A DNA stretch of 64,000 bases from Pempheris klunzingeri. Its lineage: Eukaryota; Chordata; Actinopteri; Acropomatiformes; Pempheridae. A program made the translations under genes and the position numbers. This document shows, in pieces, positions 24,840 through 39,379 of the stretch; position 1 is the stretch's first letter, and the number at the start of each line of letters is the position of its first letter. The stretch is from contig NC_092018.1 in assembly GCF_042242105.1 (NCBI RefSeq), forward strand, positions 27,956,167-28,020,166, given 5' to 3'. The notes below the pieces were generated by a model. It did no database searches. It was not told the DNA's origin and saw only the letters and a program-made list of their open reading frames with translations.

Positions 24840-27739
24840 TGGAGGCAAAGCAATTCTGGCATTTACAATTCTAGAAAAGTTTGCAGACACACTAAATATC
24901 TGCCTGTAGAATGGAGCCTCTCCTACACTTGACTGGTCACTTGTGGTCTTCCTCCGACACTGTCAGCCTGTGACTGACATAGATGTCTGATCTAAGGATT
25001 GTTTTCATTATCGGTTTATGTGCCACTTATTTTCTCAATCAATGGCTTGCTCTATAAAATGTGAGAAAATAGAGCAGGAATTTCCTACATTCAAAGCTGA
25101 CATCAAACATGTTGCCATTCACATGTCTATCATGTAGGTCCAAGAAAAGCATCAGGTTGTTTCATTTTAGAACCTTGAACTAGAAAAAGTTTGGCATTTT
25201 GCTTGATATGTGTCTTAAAGGGTACTAAAATAGTTTGCAATTAAATTTCTATTGATCAACTAATTGATCAATTGACTAATCTTTGCAGCTGGAGTGTGAT
25301 GGAACCTGTCCGGCCTGGAGTTGACCCTCTGATAATGACCTGGAGTCTGGAGAACTCCTCACACTGATCAAATCTGAGAACTTGACACATGCATTCAGAT
25401 TGGCACCTTAAAAAAACAAAAAAACATCCTCGATACAACAAAATGTTTTCTCCAGCTGCACATCGTCTTTGTTGTCTGCAATCTTGCAAATCCTGGCCCG
25501 CCTCGTGCCACACACATCTGGCCCAAAGTCTCACCTCGCCGCTGCCTTCTGCATTGTCTGAATTGATGATGGGGACAGCTGGCTGTGAGCCCTGTGAGCA
25601 TGTGACTGCCGCTGGAAAACTGCTTACCGAGGCACTCTCATGGCAGATAGAATTCACCACAGACGAAGTGTGCTGACCAGGCTGAAGATCGCAATGATAC
25701 TTAGCACTGACAGAGTTCATTTTGTTACAGGGGAGACAGATTTGTATTGCACAGTAGATGATCACCAGCCCCCGTCATCCATAGGCCGCTCTTCCTGCCC
25801 GTTACAAAACACCATAGCTAACCGAGACTCCATCTGCGACATACCATGTGTATGAGATATGATTCAGAATGACAGTACAGTGGATCTCACATTGTGCGGC
25901 ATCCAGCATCCCTGAGAGTGGGATCTATCTGAGCATGTGTGACTCACCCTCTCCAGCACAGTGCATTGGCATCAGTTTGTGTCAGCTGTTGGTTAGCAGG
26001 CATAAGTGTCTGTCAGCTGGCTGCTAGCAGGTGTCTTAGGCACCTCGTAGGCTCTGTGGAGAGGAAATCAATGGCTCTGTTGATTAGAGGCCCCTCTGAC
26101 AGGGATCAATCAGACCTACACCACCACAAAGTAACAACATTAAAGCAGAACGCCGCTTCATTCTGCCTCCACTGCTCAAACAAGCTACCGTGCTGCTCTG
26201 ACATATCAGCCATAATGAGCCATAGGGATGAATCTGGACATTCTGCTTTGTTTCTACACTGTTCCACGCTCATGCTGGCACAGTAAACAACCTTCAGTTC
26301 TCCAGCTGTCTCCAATTAACTCTACGCAAGATTAAGCGACTCTCTATAAACTTTCTTTCTGGTTTCTGTGCTCCCATTGGAGGGAATTACGTAAGAGAGA
26401 TGCAGGGATGCACACAGAGCCACGCTCACAAAGTCCAACCCAAAATAGCCGGTGCGGCAGGCTAATACAAAGCAACGCTCAGCTTCGGTTATTTTGGACA
26501 GTAATGATATGTCAGAGGAGACAAGGAAAACACATTAGACAGCGGACACATTTCTGCGTGACTGTTTCACAAGAAATGCTCAGGGAATCCGGGGACGTTG
26601 TCCACGGCCGCTACAGTGGTGAATATTTCACACAGCCAGAATTAGACCTCCTAGATGGACATATATCTGAATGTGGGTGGTTTCCTGAGCCCTTACCAGA
26701 CCCTTTCATGTCCCGTATGAAATATGTAGATGCTCAGTGGACTCAGAGAGGAGTGAAATGTGGCAGCGGTGAAGACTCAGTGGGAGATGTACTCAGTCTT
26801 CCCTTAATTCCAAATGAACCCTGATTGAAGTCCTCAACGACTTAAACATCTCAATCCTCTCCGCCCAACTTTGTTGCCCCAGACATAATTTACAGTCATG
26901 GAGGTCCACACAGGGTGCACGCCACTCAAGACCGTGTGTTTTTGTGGGGATTTGGAAGCAGCCAAGTGAAGTATTTGAACGCTTTTTTGGCTCAACAGGG
27001 AACTGAGGAATCCACGATGGCCTAGCTTTGATTCGTGGTGGATCAGACTAGATTAAACTCAGCGGATTGCTTGGCTTTTCCTGTGTTCTCTAGAGGAGCT
27101 CTTGCTGGTGTCCTCATGCAGCTGATACTGCATGTTGTGAAGGAGGCAAATGTTTGCAACAGAAGGGATTTCATGTTCACTGTCTGAAGAAACCTTAACC
27201 AAACGAGGTGCTCCGCAACTTGAGGCCTATAGAATCGAATCAACCAGAATAGAAGAACCATTTAACTTTAAATCATTGTGTTCTGCTCATTTATCAAATG
27301 ATGTTTACTTTGGCTGCACAAAAAAAGAACATTCCAATCCACTCCAAGTAACACTCATACACAAATTCATGTACAAGCCAAACCATTCGGGAGCTGTATC
27401 CATGGTAACCCACACTGAGTAGGAGCAAAAGAGACTGAATTGATTTCAAAGGGAATGAAGGAAAGTGCTGATGGGAGTCTTCCATGGAGACCATAAAAAT
27501 CTACGTCATGAGGATAAGACGAACGAGGTGAGAACTGCTTGTAAAGCTTCAACAATCTGCAAAAGCACCGCAGGAGGGATTCAGCAGTGCGGCTTCATCC
27601 TCACTGTTCATTTAGTGGGAACATACAGTGTGGCTGTCTCTTATGTCCCAGATTATCTCCAGCAGAGATTGACAATTTAAAGTTAGCATAAGGTTTACCA
27701 TAAGGAGACCCCCTCTGGCAGCCTCATGGTGAAAAGAAG

Positions 27740-27780
<41 letters not shown>

Positions 27781-30464
27781 CATATTCTCAGATCCTTCTC
27801 TCGGTACATGTAGGTCAAAGTAAGAATAGTGTAGATATTATTCACAGCTGCACTGAGCAAACACAAACTCCTCTGTCCTGGTCTCTGGAGTCACAGTAAG
27901 ACATCCCATGGTGAGTCTTAATTAAATCTTTACTACACACTCCTCTCTCATCCTTCATCATCTGCCATTTTGGCTGAGGAATCACTCAGTCATGTGTGCA
28001 AGTTTATTAAAGGGAAAACACATTTGGAAGGAAGACACGGGCCCCTCGGTGGGTGCAGCGTCTTTCCGCGGTCTCCTGACGGTGTGAATTATTTGTGGTT
28101 GTGCGCTGTCATTGTGATATTGTTATGTAACGACACAGAAGCAGAATGCAGTTATGTTACAGTTAGAGCAAACCGCTCTCGCTCAGAGTTTCATCACATT
28201 TTCCAGCACTGATTGAGGTCAGCAGGGGGTTTTATAATGCAGGGCTGTCATTAAGGTCCCGCTATTCAAGACTGGGCAGAGACAGACAACAAATCTTTTG
28301 TGCCTCGGCTAGGAAGAATCAATGAGGTCCTTCTAAATATGGTTATTTCTCACTCTCCATCCCACAGCAGTACAATGCAAAGCAGTACCGAGTTGCACTA
28401 ATTGTGCAAGGCTGTAGGCCACGTATAATAGCTGTTACAGCCGCCGTTTCCCATTCAAAGACTGAATAAAGCAAAAGAATTGTGGACTGACATTTCTTTT
28501 TTCCCTCATAAAAGGATGAATGATTGAGAACACTTGGTTATATGTATTCGGTTTGAAATGCATGAAACAAACGGGATGTGACCGGTATGCCTGGAATTTT
28601 TCCCATTTAAATCCTGCCTGCTTTGCACACCAGCCCATCAAATTCCATGTGCAAATCAGTTGTGACACTTAATGTATGTAATTACACATTCTAGTTGGCT
28701 GTTGCAGCCATCCAGATGCACCTGTGCTTGCAGCTTCTCCGGGCTGTTTAAATGGGTCAGCTCTAGAAATATCCTGGCTCAGAGAAGAAGTCGTGAGTGC
28801 CCCTCCCCGTTTGCCTTCTCTCAGTCCACAACAGAATGAGACTATTGCTGGCAATACCCTTGAATTCTTTATTTATGACCTGCAAAGTCATAGAAGTTGT
28901 ATTGGAATGATTACACAACAGCTAAAGTGTACGTCGTGGGAGACAATGACAATTCCTGTTGTTTTCTTGTGAATGGATGACTTAGTTTGCCAGATAGTGA
29001 TAAACTCTGTCCAATAACAGCCTGCTGTCTTCTGTCAGGATGCTAAAGTCATTCCTTTGTTGGGGGAGGCTCAAAATGTGAACGATGCTGACTTATCGCA
29101 CAAGAAAGTAGAACGTAATATTGTTTTACCATGAAATCATGTCTGTCCTGATCGCATGAGCATCTCCCCTGCTAACCAAACCCAGATTTGCCAGGAGAGA
29201 ATAGCAAGGCCAGATAAGAAATGCAAGCAGGCAGACAGAGCTTTAAAAACCGCCGTGACCTTTTGTGAGCGAGCTGCTGTGTAACTTCCTGCCTGCAAAT
29301 TGGATTTTGCACTCAGACACTTTTGTCTGCAATGAAAACTTTCAAGGGAAAAAGAAATTGATCCACTTGGTGATTAAAATGGAGCTCTCTACGTCACCAC
29401 ATAAAGCCTGCCAGCCAAAATATTCAGACAGGCAAACTCATTTTCTAGCTGGATGAGGGCAAGAAAACCTCTCAATTTTAGTCTGTTTGTTTTAGCTGGA
29501 GATGCGGTCACTGATTTTTACAAAACAAGGCCACGAAGCACAGTCATTCTTTTGACTGGGGTGCATAATACTATTTGGCCTCTCTCAGCTGCAGCTGCTC
29601 CATTCAGATTTGCAGCCCTAATGAAAGCCCAGAAGATAGTGGAACACAATACATGTGTTTTTCCTCAAACACCATGAATTAGGCCATTATTCAAAGGAGA
29701 AAAGATAGGCTAAAGTTTGATGAGCGGTATTCAGGGAGCCGTTTGTTCACATGTGCCAGATTAGTTTTATTTAATAGGATTATGCACACATTGGTATTTG
29801 TGTTTTCTGTGTGATTATGACTCCGAATTGTGTCATTTGAATGTATGTCTCAGAAGGCACAGTGAAAATGAGTCCTCAGTGGAGTTTATAACACAGTAGA
29901 AGACAAGGCTCTAGCTTTTCCCCACATAATAATGGTTCAAAGACAGAAAAGTTTTTACTTGCATCTAGATAATGTTCCCATATGCACATAGTGTTAGATG
30001 TGTTCTGAGAAAGGCATTTGCCTGGTGATTGTTATGTAATGCAATGTAATGAATAGTTCTGATCGAACAGATGAAGACACAAAAAGGCTGTGCTCATTAC
30101 ACCAGTGTAAAATGAATTATGTAACCTGATTAATCACATGCAGAATTGTAGCCAGACTGCAGACAAACACCACCTTGTGGTTCACATGAGTAGCACTGCT
30201 ATTACAGCTACTGTGCAGAACTGTTCCACTGAGCAACGCTTCTCAGTTTGCAGTTTGCAATTCATCCATTTCATGGCATGTTTTACTGCTTTAAAAAGTT
30301 TAGAGGCTTTTTCCACCTCCTTCCTGATGCCACATTTTGGATATTTCTTTTAGATACCAGATTACTACCCTACATAGAACTGATTTCTTGATCTGGATGC
30401 ACTAAATCATGTCAGGTCAAGACGGTTTTATTCTGTAGACAATCAATAATGATAACTAAAACAG
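24840..30464. other. Gene-free stretch between ajm1 promoter and syn1 3' end
   Basis: About 5.6 kb without a recognisable exon, RNA gene or named transposon. It has a (GT)n run at 27743-27779. Open frames up to 165 codons occur on both strands (for example 25268-25765 minus, 26408-26824 plus) but lack domains and conserved-looking composition. Distal regulatory elements or a non-coding RNA cannot be seen by eye. Confidence 0.55.
27743..27779. repeat. (GT)n microsatellite
   Basis: A pure GT run of about 36 bases in the gene-free stretch. Confidence 0.93.
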
Positions 30465-32929
30465 TCACTGTTGTTCATAGACTTTATTAGACATGTGCAT
30501 GTTTTAATAACATACTCATTTTCACATTATATAGCTACATTGCATATAACATCAATTATTTTTACGTTTAATTCAATAATCCACCATGATTTACATTATG
30601 CAGTATCTTATTTTTTGATCAACAGAAACCTCACCTTTTTGCTTCTTGCACTTACATTTATGATTTTTAAATCTGGCAGGCATCGACTGACAATCAGTTC
30701 CACTCAAATTTGTACGGATTGAATCTTTTCACAATAATCATACGACGCATTTAGAAAACAATAAAACTAGCGGTAACAAAGAAAATAATGTACATTCACG
30801 GTCAAAATCATCCACTATAAATAATGTAAACTTTTAAAAAGAAGAAGAAAAAAAAAATCTGCAGATATCAAAAACATAAATACATAAAAACTTCTTATTT
30901 GCATTGCTGTCACAGCTCATCCTGTCAGTCTCAAGAGGTGCCATGGCAAATGGTACGTCTCAATATGGCGAAGAAGCCTCTGAGCGACAGAGTGACATTT
31001 TTCAAAGTTAACCATCCATGCTAATTGTGATGGCTCATTTTCATAGATTACACACTCAGTGTAACGATTACACAGCGCTGCTCTTACTGATCTTCTAGCC
31101 AGCAGGCTGTGGCGCGATATAGCTCATGTACAGATGCTGAGTCACTGTAAAATTTAAAAATGAAGCCCAGAATCACTAATTCATAAACTCACTAGCCCCA
31201 GATAGTCCTGCCTCGTAGAAAAGAAAAAAAAGAAGCATATACAAAATAATTTAAACCAATTTCAAAAATAAAAAAGTTCAGAGACACATAATATCAACAA
31301 GCACAAATAGCAGCAGGGGATAAAGGTGACAGTCTGCATCACTCAGAGCTCTGTACAACACATCTATTTGGTTTGACCAGTTACAGAACAACATTCACAC
31401 ATTTATGCACCATTGAGCACAAGGGGTCACTGTGGCTACACAAATAGACGGATAAACACAGGCAGCATGGAGAATCTGCACGGGAATCAGGACTCCTTTA
31501 GACTTTTGGCTATTGGGTCTTCTCTAAAATGCATGATATTGCCATACTACGTCAACATTCAAATGGAAAGCACTTCTTGTGGAAGACATTTTTAGTACTT
31601 GGAAACAGAATGGTTTTTTTCAGTAACAGTTCAGATTTTCAAGGTTGTGATCAAAGAAAGGGTCGTCAGTGCGAAGGAGGGGCGGCAGGAAGTGCTAAAT
31701 CTACTGCAAAAGTGTATCCAATAGTTGACATTCCTATATCTTTACATTATTTTGTTTCTCTATCGCATAGCTTCTTCTCACATACTGTGAACCCGTCTAA
31801 AACCGAGAGTATGACACAGACTCGGTGTTGGAGTCACACGAGTGTAGAGTAGCGATGCACTGGCAGACTGCTGAACCCTAAAATCAACCTGACATAATCC
31901 ACTAACTCACTGTACATCCACTAAATTGGTAGCTGGTTCACAGTCAGAAGTTTTTACATTGCATTGCTTTGAAATCAAGGGAGTGTGAAATGAAACCATC
32001 TGCAAATAATCAAATTTTTCCACTAACTGTACCTGAACAGTCGCCAACCCTGCCTATGCTGTATCCTACTGTAACACACCCGTCACAGACACAGCAGCAC
32101 CCCAGGGTGGGAACACCGAGTTGTTGCTTTGTCAAGTGGCAGATGAATAAACCTGAAAATATAGACTTCATACATTAGTCAGTGTCACTGTATTCAAGTA
32201 TAATTTTGCAGTATACTCTGTGTGCAAATGCATCTGAAAAAGTAAAAACATTCTACCTCATTAAAATGCATGCTTTTCCTTCATTAACAACCACAACACA
32301 ACTGTAATGGAAGACCCTCACCCACATACAAGTGTCACAATCAATTGGACATCCCTGAGACAACTCCATTTGATCTGACTTTCTTGTCTGTGTAAGGCAT
32401 GCTTTCAAGGTGGAGAGCTTTCGGGCTTTTGTTCTTGTGCGACAAAAAAGAGGAAGAAAAGTGGCAGCAACAACATACTCACAACAGCTACTAGGTCACT
32501 TCACTGACTAATTCAACTACATGTGACGACACAGTTACAAGCGCCAATGTCAGGGGTTGGAAAACGCAACCATTGCCTCCTGTTGACATGCAGCTAAGAC
32601 ATCACCATGAGCGGTCGACAGCTTGAACAGATCTAGCATTAGCTAAACACTGGACATCCTATGTGCGCAACTGTGCTGAGTTAGAGACTGTACAAAAATT
32701 ATTCTGTAAATATTTTTGGGGGAGAGCAGGGGAAGATCTTTAACATTCTCCATATTTGTGTTTTATTTCATATTTTACATTAGTGAGAGTAATTGTGTAC
32801 GTGGTTACGTATGAAGTTAAATCACAAATCACTTGCTGCATTTTGTGGCTAAAATAGCAGTTTATTTAGCAGCTCTTTATTCAAAAACAGAGAATGGTTG
32901 TATTTTCACTATTTTATGATCCATAAATA

Positions 32930-32985
32930 ATATATTGCGATATATATATTATATATATATATATTAGAATTATATTAATTATATT
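32930..32985. repeat. AT-rich, self-complementary tract
   Basis: Runs of tatata and attata fill this stretch (for example 32940-32965), so it could form hairpins. It is simple sequence with no sign of a gene. Confidence 0.7.
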
Positions 32986-33216
32986 GAGATAGTGAAAAGC
33001 AAGGGAGAGTGTTGCCTTTTTATTTTAAAAAAATAAAATATAAGATTCAGCATCCCTCTCCACCCTGATAATTTTTGTACAGTCCCTTAATTCATTTGGT
33101 TGGTCGGCAAACCAACCAAAATTCAAACATAAAGATCACATTGACTTTTACGGCACCAACAAACAAGTGGGAGCAGTATTGTGTTTTATTGTGTGTTGTG
33201 TGTTGTTCCTTATTTT

Positions 33217-33223
<7 letters not shown>

Positions 33224-33250
<27 letters not shown>

Positions 33251-33251
33251 T
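33224..33251. repeat. (GT)n microsatellite
   Basis: A GT run about 320 bases downstream of the syn1 stop codon, embedded in a longer imperfect GT-rich stretch starting near 33180. Confidence 0.9.
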
Positions 33252-33568
33252 CATGCATATACAAGCTCTTGTGTGGCGTTGTTTCGTGTGACACTATGAG
33301 TAAATGACTTACGTAAGCTTGAGGCGAGGCAAGGAATGTTTCAGACATCAGTGCCTAAATTGACTGAGTATTCAGCTTTTTGTTCATTTTAAAAGGTTCT
33401 AACTATTTAGGCAGTGGGTGTCAAGTGTGCACATTTTCATATCAGGGTCAATGTACATGAATTGGAGACGACATCCTGTTGGTCCTTGCTTGTTGGGGGA
33501 GTCTGTCCTTCAGTTTGCCTGTCCATCTTTCTGTCAGTCGGAGGGGGGGAGGGGTTTGTTTTACCGTC

Positions 33569-36500
33569 TCAGTCTGAGAAGAGACTGGCAAAAGATTTGC
33601 GTAGATTGCGTATGGTTTCAGCCTTCACCTCATCCTGGCTAAGGCTGGCTCGTGGCGCTGGGGTTTCTGGAATGTTGAAGGTATTGGTAAGAGACTGGGA
33701 CTTGCTATAAAGAGAGGAAAATGGCAATAGAGGAGAGGGAAAGGCTATTAAAGTCATGCAGCAAACCCATGGAATGAAAAGACTGGTGCGCAGCAAGACA
33801 AAGAGAGAGAGAGAGAAATGGAGAGAGAAAAGGCTCAGTAAAAGATGGTAATAGCGCATTCCTTCTCTATAGTCATTCAGTATCACCTTATCATTCCACG
33901 TTAGCTTTGGTATGATATGAATAGTGAATGACTCTTCTGGATGTAAAGTGATTCATGTTTTATCGGGGACTGATGACAAGTGTTTTATGCCTCTAATTAA
34001 TATAATGCAAAATCATTACCAGAGTCAATGAAAATCATCAGTAGGAGAATACATTGACCACTGAGGTAAAAGCAATAATAGAAGCAAAAATACTTCTTTT
34101 ACAGCAACAGCCTTTTTCCAAAATGGATTAAATTCTTTTTTTTCCTCATCAATCATCAATGACAAAGTGAAAAAAGTTGTTTAGAATTTTTTGCAAATGT
34201 ATTAAAAATAAAAAACTGAAATATCACATGTACACAAGTATTCACACCCTTTGCTATGACACTCAAAACTGAGCTCAGCTGCATCCTGTTTCCACTGATC
34301 GTCCTTGAGATGTTTCTACAACTTGACTGGAGTCCACCTGTGATACATTCAATTGATTGGACTTTGGAAAGGCACACACCTGTCTATATAAGGTCCCACA
34401 GCTGACAGTGTATGTCAGAGCAGAAACCAAGCCATGAAGTCAAAGGAACTGTCTGTAGACCTCCGAGACAGGATTGTATGGAGGCACAGATCTGGGGAAG
34501 GGTACAGAAAAGTTTCTGCAGCATTGAAGGTCCCGAAGACCACAGTGGCCTCCATCATTCGTAAATGGAAGAAGTTCAGAACCACCAGGACTCTTCCTAG
34601 AGCTGGCCGCCCGTCCAAACTGAGCAATCGGGGGAGAAGGGCCTTGGTCAGGGAGGTGACCAAGAACCCGATGGTCACTCTGACAGACCTCCAGCGTTAC
34701 TCTGAGGAAATGGGAGAACCTTCCAGAAGGACAACCATCTCTGCAGCACTCCACCAATCAGGCCTTTATGGTAGAGTGGCCAGACGGAAGCCTCTCCTCA
34801 GTAAAAGGCACATGACAGCCCACTTAGAGTTTGCCAAAAGGCACCTAAACGACTCTCAGACCATGAGAAACAAGATTCTCTGGTCTGATGAAACCAAGAT
34901 AGAACTATTTGGCCTGAATGCCAAGCGTCACGTCTGGAGGAAACCAGGCACCGCTCATCACCTGGCAAATACCATCCCTACGGTGAAGCATGGTGGTGGC
35001 AGCATCAAGTCTGTGAATGTCCTCGAGTGGCCCAGCCAGAGCGCAGACTTGAACCCCATTGAACATCTCTGGAAAGACCTGAAAATAGCTGTGCAGCGAC
35101 GCTCCCCATCTAACCTGACAGAGCTTGAGAGGATCTGCAGAGAAGAATGGGGAAAAACACCCCAAATGCAGGTGTGCCAAGCTTGTAGCATCATACCCAA
35201 GAAGACTTGAGGCTGTAATCGCTGCCAAAGGTGCCTCAACAAAGTACTGAATAAAGGGTGTGAATACTTATGTACATGTGATATTTTAGTTTTTTATTTT
35301 TAATACATTTGCAAAAATTTCTAAAAAACTTTTTTCACTTTGTCATTATGGGGTATTGTGTGTAGATTGATGAGGGAAAAAAAGAATTTAATCCATTTTG
35401 GAATAAGGCTGTAACATAACAAAATGTGGAAAAAGTGAAGGGGTCTGAATACTTTACGTACCCACTGTAAGTTTTCAGTTGTAGTAAATGGTCTAGTTTA
35501 GCTTCATCACCCTTAAAATATCTTTCACCCAGCAATACACCACAAACCTACAGTTTTGCATTAGTCATCAGGTGATTATTTTTATTATATATTGCAGGAA
35601 TAGTCAAATATTGGCCCATTTTAGTTCGACAGCATATTTAATGGTGGGAATTTGTATTAATGTAACAGTTCAGATTCATTATATTCATCAAATATCTTGT
35701 CTTGTATTTTGTGACTGAATGTGAATCAGAAAAAAAATCACTTGAATTCACGTGATAGGACAGTAATATTGAGGGTTTGTACATCTTATAAGACTCTGCT
35801 GATTCTGGAGGCCTTTATCATCACATCAAAATCATCAAAAGTGTAGAATTCACTGTTTTAATTTACAGATATTAACTTTGACTGTATAGTTTGATCTTAA
35901 TTTCTTAGTACTTGCTGGGGATTACATGAGTGATTATATAGATTAAACAACAGGATTTGGTTTACACATCAAGCACTTTTCAAGGAGTATATTCAAACCC
36001 TGAAAACACGACAGTTAACAAACAGTTAATTTTCAAAACTTTCAGGACTTTGTAAGAACACTCACTGTTGTTATAAGTGATATTGTTTTATCGAGAATAA
36101 TTTTTTAAAATGTATTTCTGCGTCATAAATCAATGCTTTGTATAGCAGCACATCAACTTAAGAAGTTTGATATTAAATAACCACTTTGCCTTTTTCTAAA
36201 CGTTTAAAAAACTTCAAGTCATTTTTCTGTCCATGTTTGCTTTAAGGAGAAAACTGATTTAGAGTAAGATTTAGAGACTCTGGTCACCTGCACCCTAAAA
36301 CATGGATTGTGGCGGATGTGATAGATTCATTATGGTTATGAGCAACTGCAAGCCAGCTTCCGCTTGTTGATGTGTTTATATATCACAGTCTCTCTAGACG
36401 ATCTGAAATGTTATGTTTGGTGAAACTGCTGCTGAAGGACTGAAAAAAATGTAAGAATCAATAATTCATGCACATTGAGGTGGATCACTGAATAGATCTC

Positions 36501-39334
36501 CCATGAGGCATGCATATCTTAAGGCAGGCAAAAAGTAAGAGAGGATCCTCTGTTCGGGTCAGCTGAAAGGTTCACTTCAAGAAAAGGGAGAAGAAATTAT
36601 TCATCATAGACAGTTACTTACTTTAGTTGTGGAGAGCCGCCCATAGCCGGGTTGTCCTGGCTGGGCTTGCTTGGGGGCTGAGGCTTTTGCTGCAGCGGGG
36701 GTCGTCCTCCTGGAGCCCCTTGGCCTTGAGCAGCAGGTCGGGGCTGCTGGGTGGTGGGTGCTCCGGGACGACCAGGAGCCCTCTGTTGCTGTGACCCTCC
36801 CTGTGACTGCTGCCTAGGGGGCTGGGTAGGCCTCTGCTGGGGCTGGCCCGATTGAGGTTTCTGGCCAGGTCCTCCTGCAGATTTCTGCTGCTGCTGGGAG
36901 ACAGACTGTTGCCTCTGAGCTTGAGGTGAACTTCCCTGGCTTCTCTGAGGAGATCCCTGACCAGAAGAAGTTCTCTGGCCTTGAGGAGCTCCTTGACCTG
37001 GTGGCCGTGGCTGGGCTGCAGGTCCTTGGTTAGCCTTAGTCTGAGTACTGGGCTCACTGGTGGCAGGGCTGGCAGCAGATTGCTGGGCCTGTGTAGGAGG
37101 TTGGCCTTGAGGCTGTGGGCGCTGCTGAGATGGGGGACTTTGCTGAGGACCACCTACAAGAGAAAATTTTAACCAGCAGTTGGATTCAATTACTTTCCCA
37201 ATACCCTTGCCTTGAGTTGAAAATGAAGATAAATAAAATAAATTCACTTGTTTTTTTTTTTTGTTATTGTGAAAAAGTCAAGTTCTTACCCTGAGGTGAG
37301 GGGCGCTGTTGAGACTGTGGTACTCTGGTTTGTGAGACTGGCTGAGGAGACACTGCTTTCTACAAAACACACAGGGGGAAAGAGAGTGAGTATTTGCAAG
37401 GGGAAAGGAAAATCAAGAAGGGAAAGGAACAAGGAAAAAAGCAATCATTAAAACAAAACATAAAATAATTGTCTTAATTTTACATGCTGCTACAAGATGT
37501 CAGACACCTAGAAAGACATCAACTAGCATCAACTACACAGAGACATCTTCAGTTGTAAGCATGGGTCTCAACTTTGTAAAAACTCATAGAATATTGCAGA
37601 ATATTGGTTGTGCGCCTGTCAGTTCTACGGTCCTTGTTCATGGGTGATATCTGTTTGTCTGCAATTACCTCAGACCTGCCCAGGAGATCAGTGCTTGGCT
37701 CATTACTAATCATTTTTAAAGTGTCTCTTGGTTATAGTAACCATAAATATGACATCAATCTCCACTTCTATGTTGATGACACTCAATTATACATACCCAT
37801 TAAGCCTGACATCTACAAGGTTTATACCTATCGACCGTTTTGAATTTGTTGTGTTTTGTTTGCTGGTTTTGGAGAAATCTTGAGTATAACTGTGCAGTCC
37901 AAACATATCTGACTTGCATTACTAATAAAAGAGGGGGAAATAAAAAAGGTGACGAATCACTGGAGCAGGTGAGGAGTATCTGTTTTTCGAGCACCTGTGC
38001 TGGCTGTCCTGCTGTGGCACGGACTGTGGAAGAGCTTGAAGTGCGTGGAACAGCCTGGTTCATCTTAGAAAGTACCAGCTCTGCAATCTGGACGCGATCC
38101 TCGTCCTGCTGGTCCCCAATCAGTGGCATAGAACAGTCATCGACCTAAAAATCAACAAAATGATCGATTTAATTAATTCTACATATGATCCCACACAAGT
38201 ATTCCCTTGATGTCGTTACACTGCCTGCTAGTACCTCTATAATGTAGTCCTTGCCATCTTTACCATGTAGAGCCTCCACAGCACAGATATCCAACCCTCC
38301 AAAGATGTCAGCACACGAGTCCACCCACATTCTGTACCTGTAGTAATGTGTGAAATAGAGCTATAACAGTAGAGCGAGACATTATAGGATTTACAATCTC
38401 ATCTCATCTGCATTTATGAGCTCTTACTTGTCTGACATGGCCACCTGCTCAAGCATAGATGAGCCAGTGTTGGTTTTCCAGTTGCCAGAAATTGATGTTC
38501 TCCTGTTGATAAGAATTCAAAAATTATTTTCATGTTGAACTATTTTCATTTGTTATAATTTCATCTGTTGTCTCTTTTGTATTTGGCTGAATCCTAATTT
38601 CACTCACATGTAAGCTTTGTAGTTGTCACCAATCTTCTGGATGCGAACATCATACTTTGCATCAATGAAGGGCTCAGATGTGGCATAAGTCTTGGTCAGT
38701 GCCACAACACTGGCAATATCTTGAAAGTCATATTGATTGTCCACTTTCACCTGGGGTAGCAAAGATCAAAATATGAATATACAGGCATGTATCGGTCTCA
38801 GAAATACTGTGCTCACGTTGAATTGTGTAAACACTCGAGCACTCCAGTACTACCTTTCCCATTCCTGAGTGAGCATGACCCATCTTTACCACTACAGGGA
38901 ACCGAGGGGAGGTAATCTGTAAGAAGAACATTATAACATACTCATAAATGCTCATAAATAAACTTCATCATAGTACTCCAGTGATTAAAAAACAATTTCT
39001 AATCCATTGCAATCAAACAGAAGTGACACATAGCACCCGTCCTCTGTGTCTGCAGGAGATTCTGATTCATATTGATGGCTTGAAAGCCAGCCCAGTACTG
39101 TCAGCTTGTGACTGCAGGGGTGGAGATGACTCCTCTGCACCAACAGACTCAGTTTAACTGTACTGACACCGACTTGGCACACAAATAATTAATAAAATCT
39201 CTACCATTACCCGCAACAACAACAAAAAAAAACAAAAAAAAACATGACACACCCCAGAAAATTAGATTGGTCTCAGCTGCTAAATGTGATGGAATATTGA
39301 CATGGAGATGAATTACCCTACCCATGGATGACCT

Positions 39335-39379
<45 letters not shown>

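Larger units (their letters stand above)
30465..33568 (-). other. syn1: Putative syn1 3' UTR and downstream flank
   Basis: After the syn1 stop (33571-33569) there is 3.1 kb without ORFs. AATAAA signals on the minus strand (plus-strand tttatt) occur at several places, including about 33184, 33017, 32876 and 30483-30488. The most distal one would give a 3.1 kb UTR. Which one is used is unknown. It includes a (GT)n run at 33224-33251 and an AT-palindromic tract at 32930-32985. Confidence 0.35.

Noticed and set aside
26408-26824. A 138-codon open frame on the plus strand in the gene-free stretch
   Set aside because: No recognisable motif and no convincing neighbouring exons.
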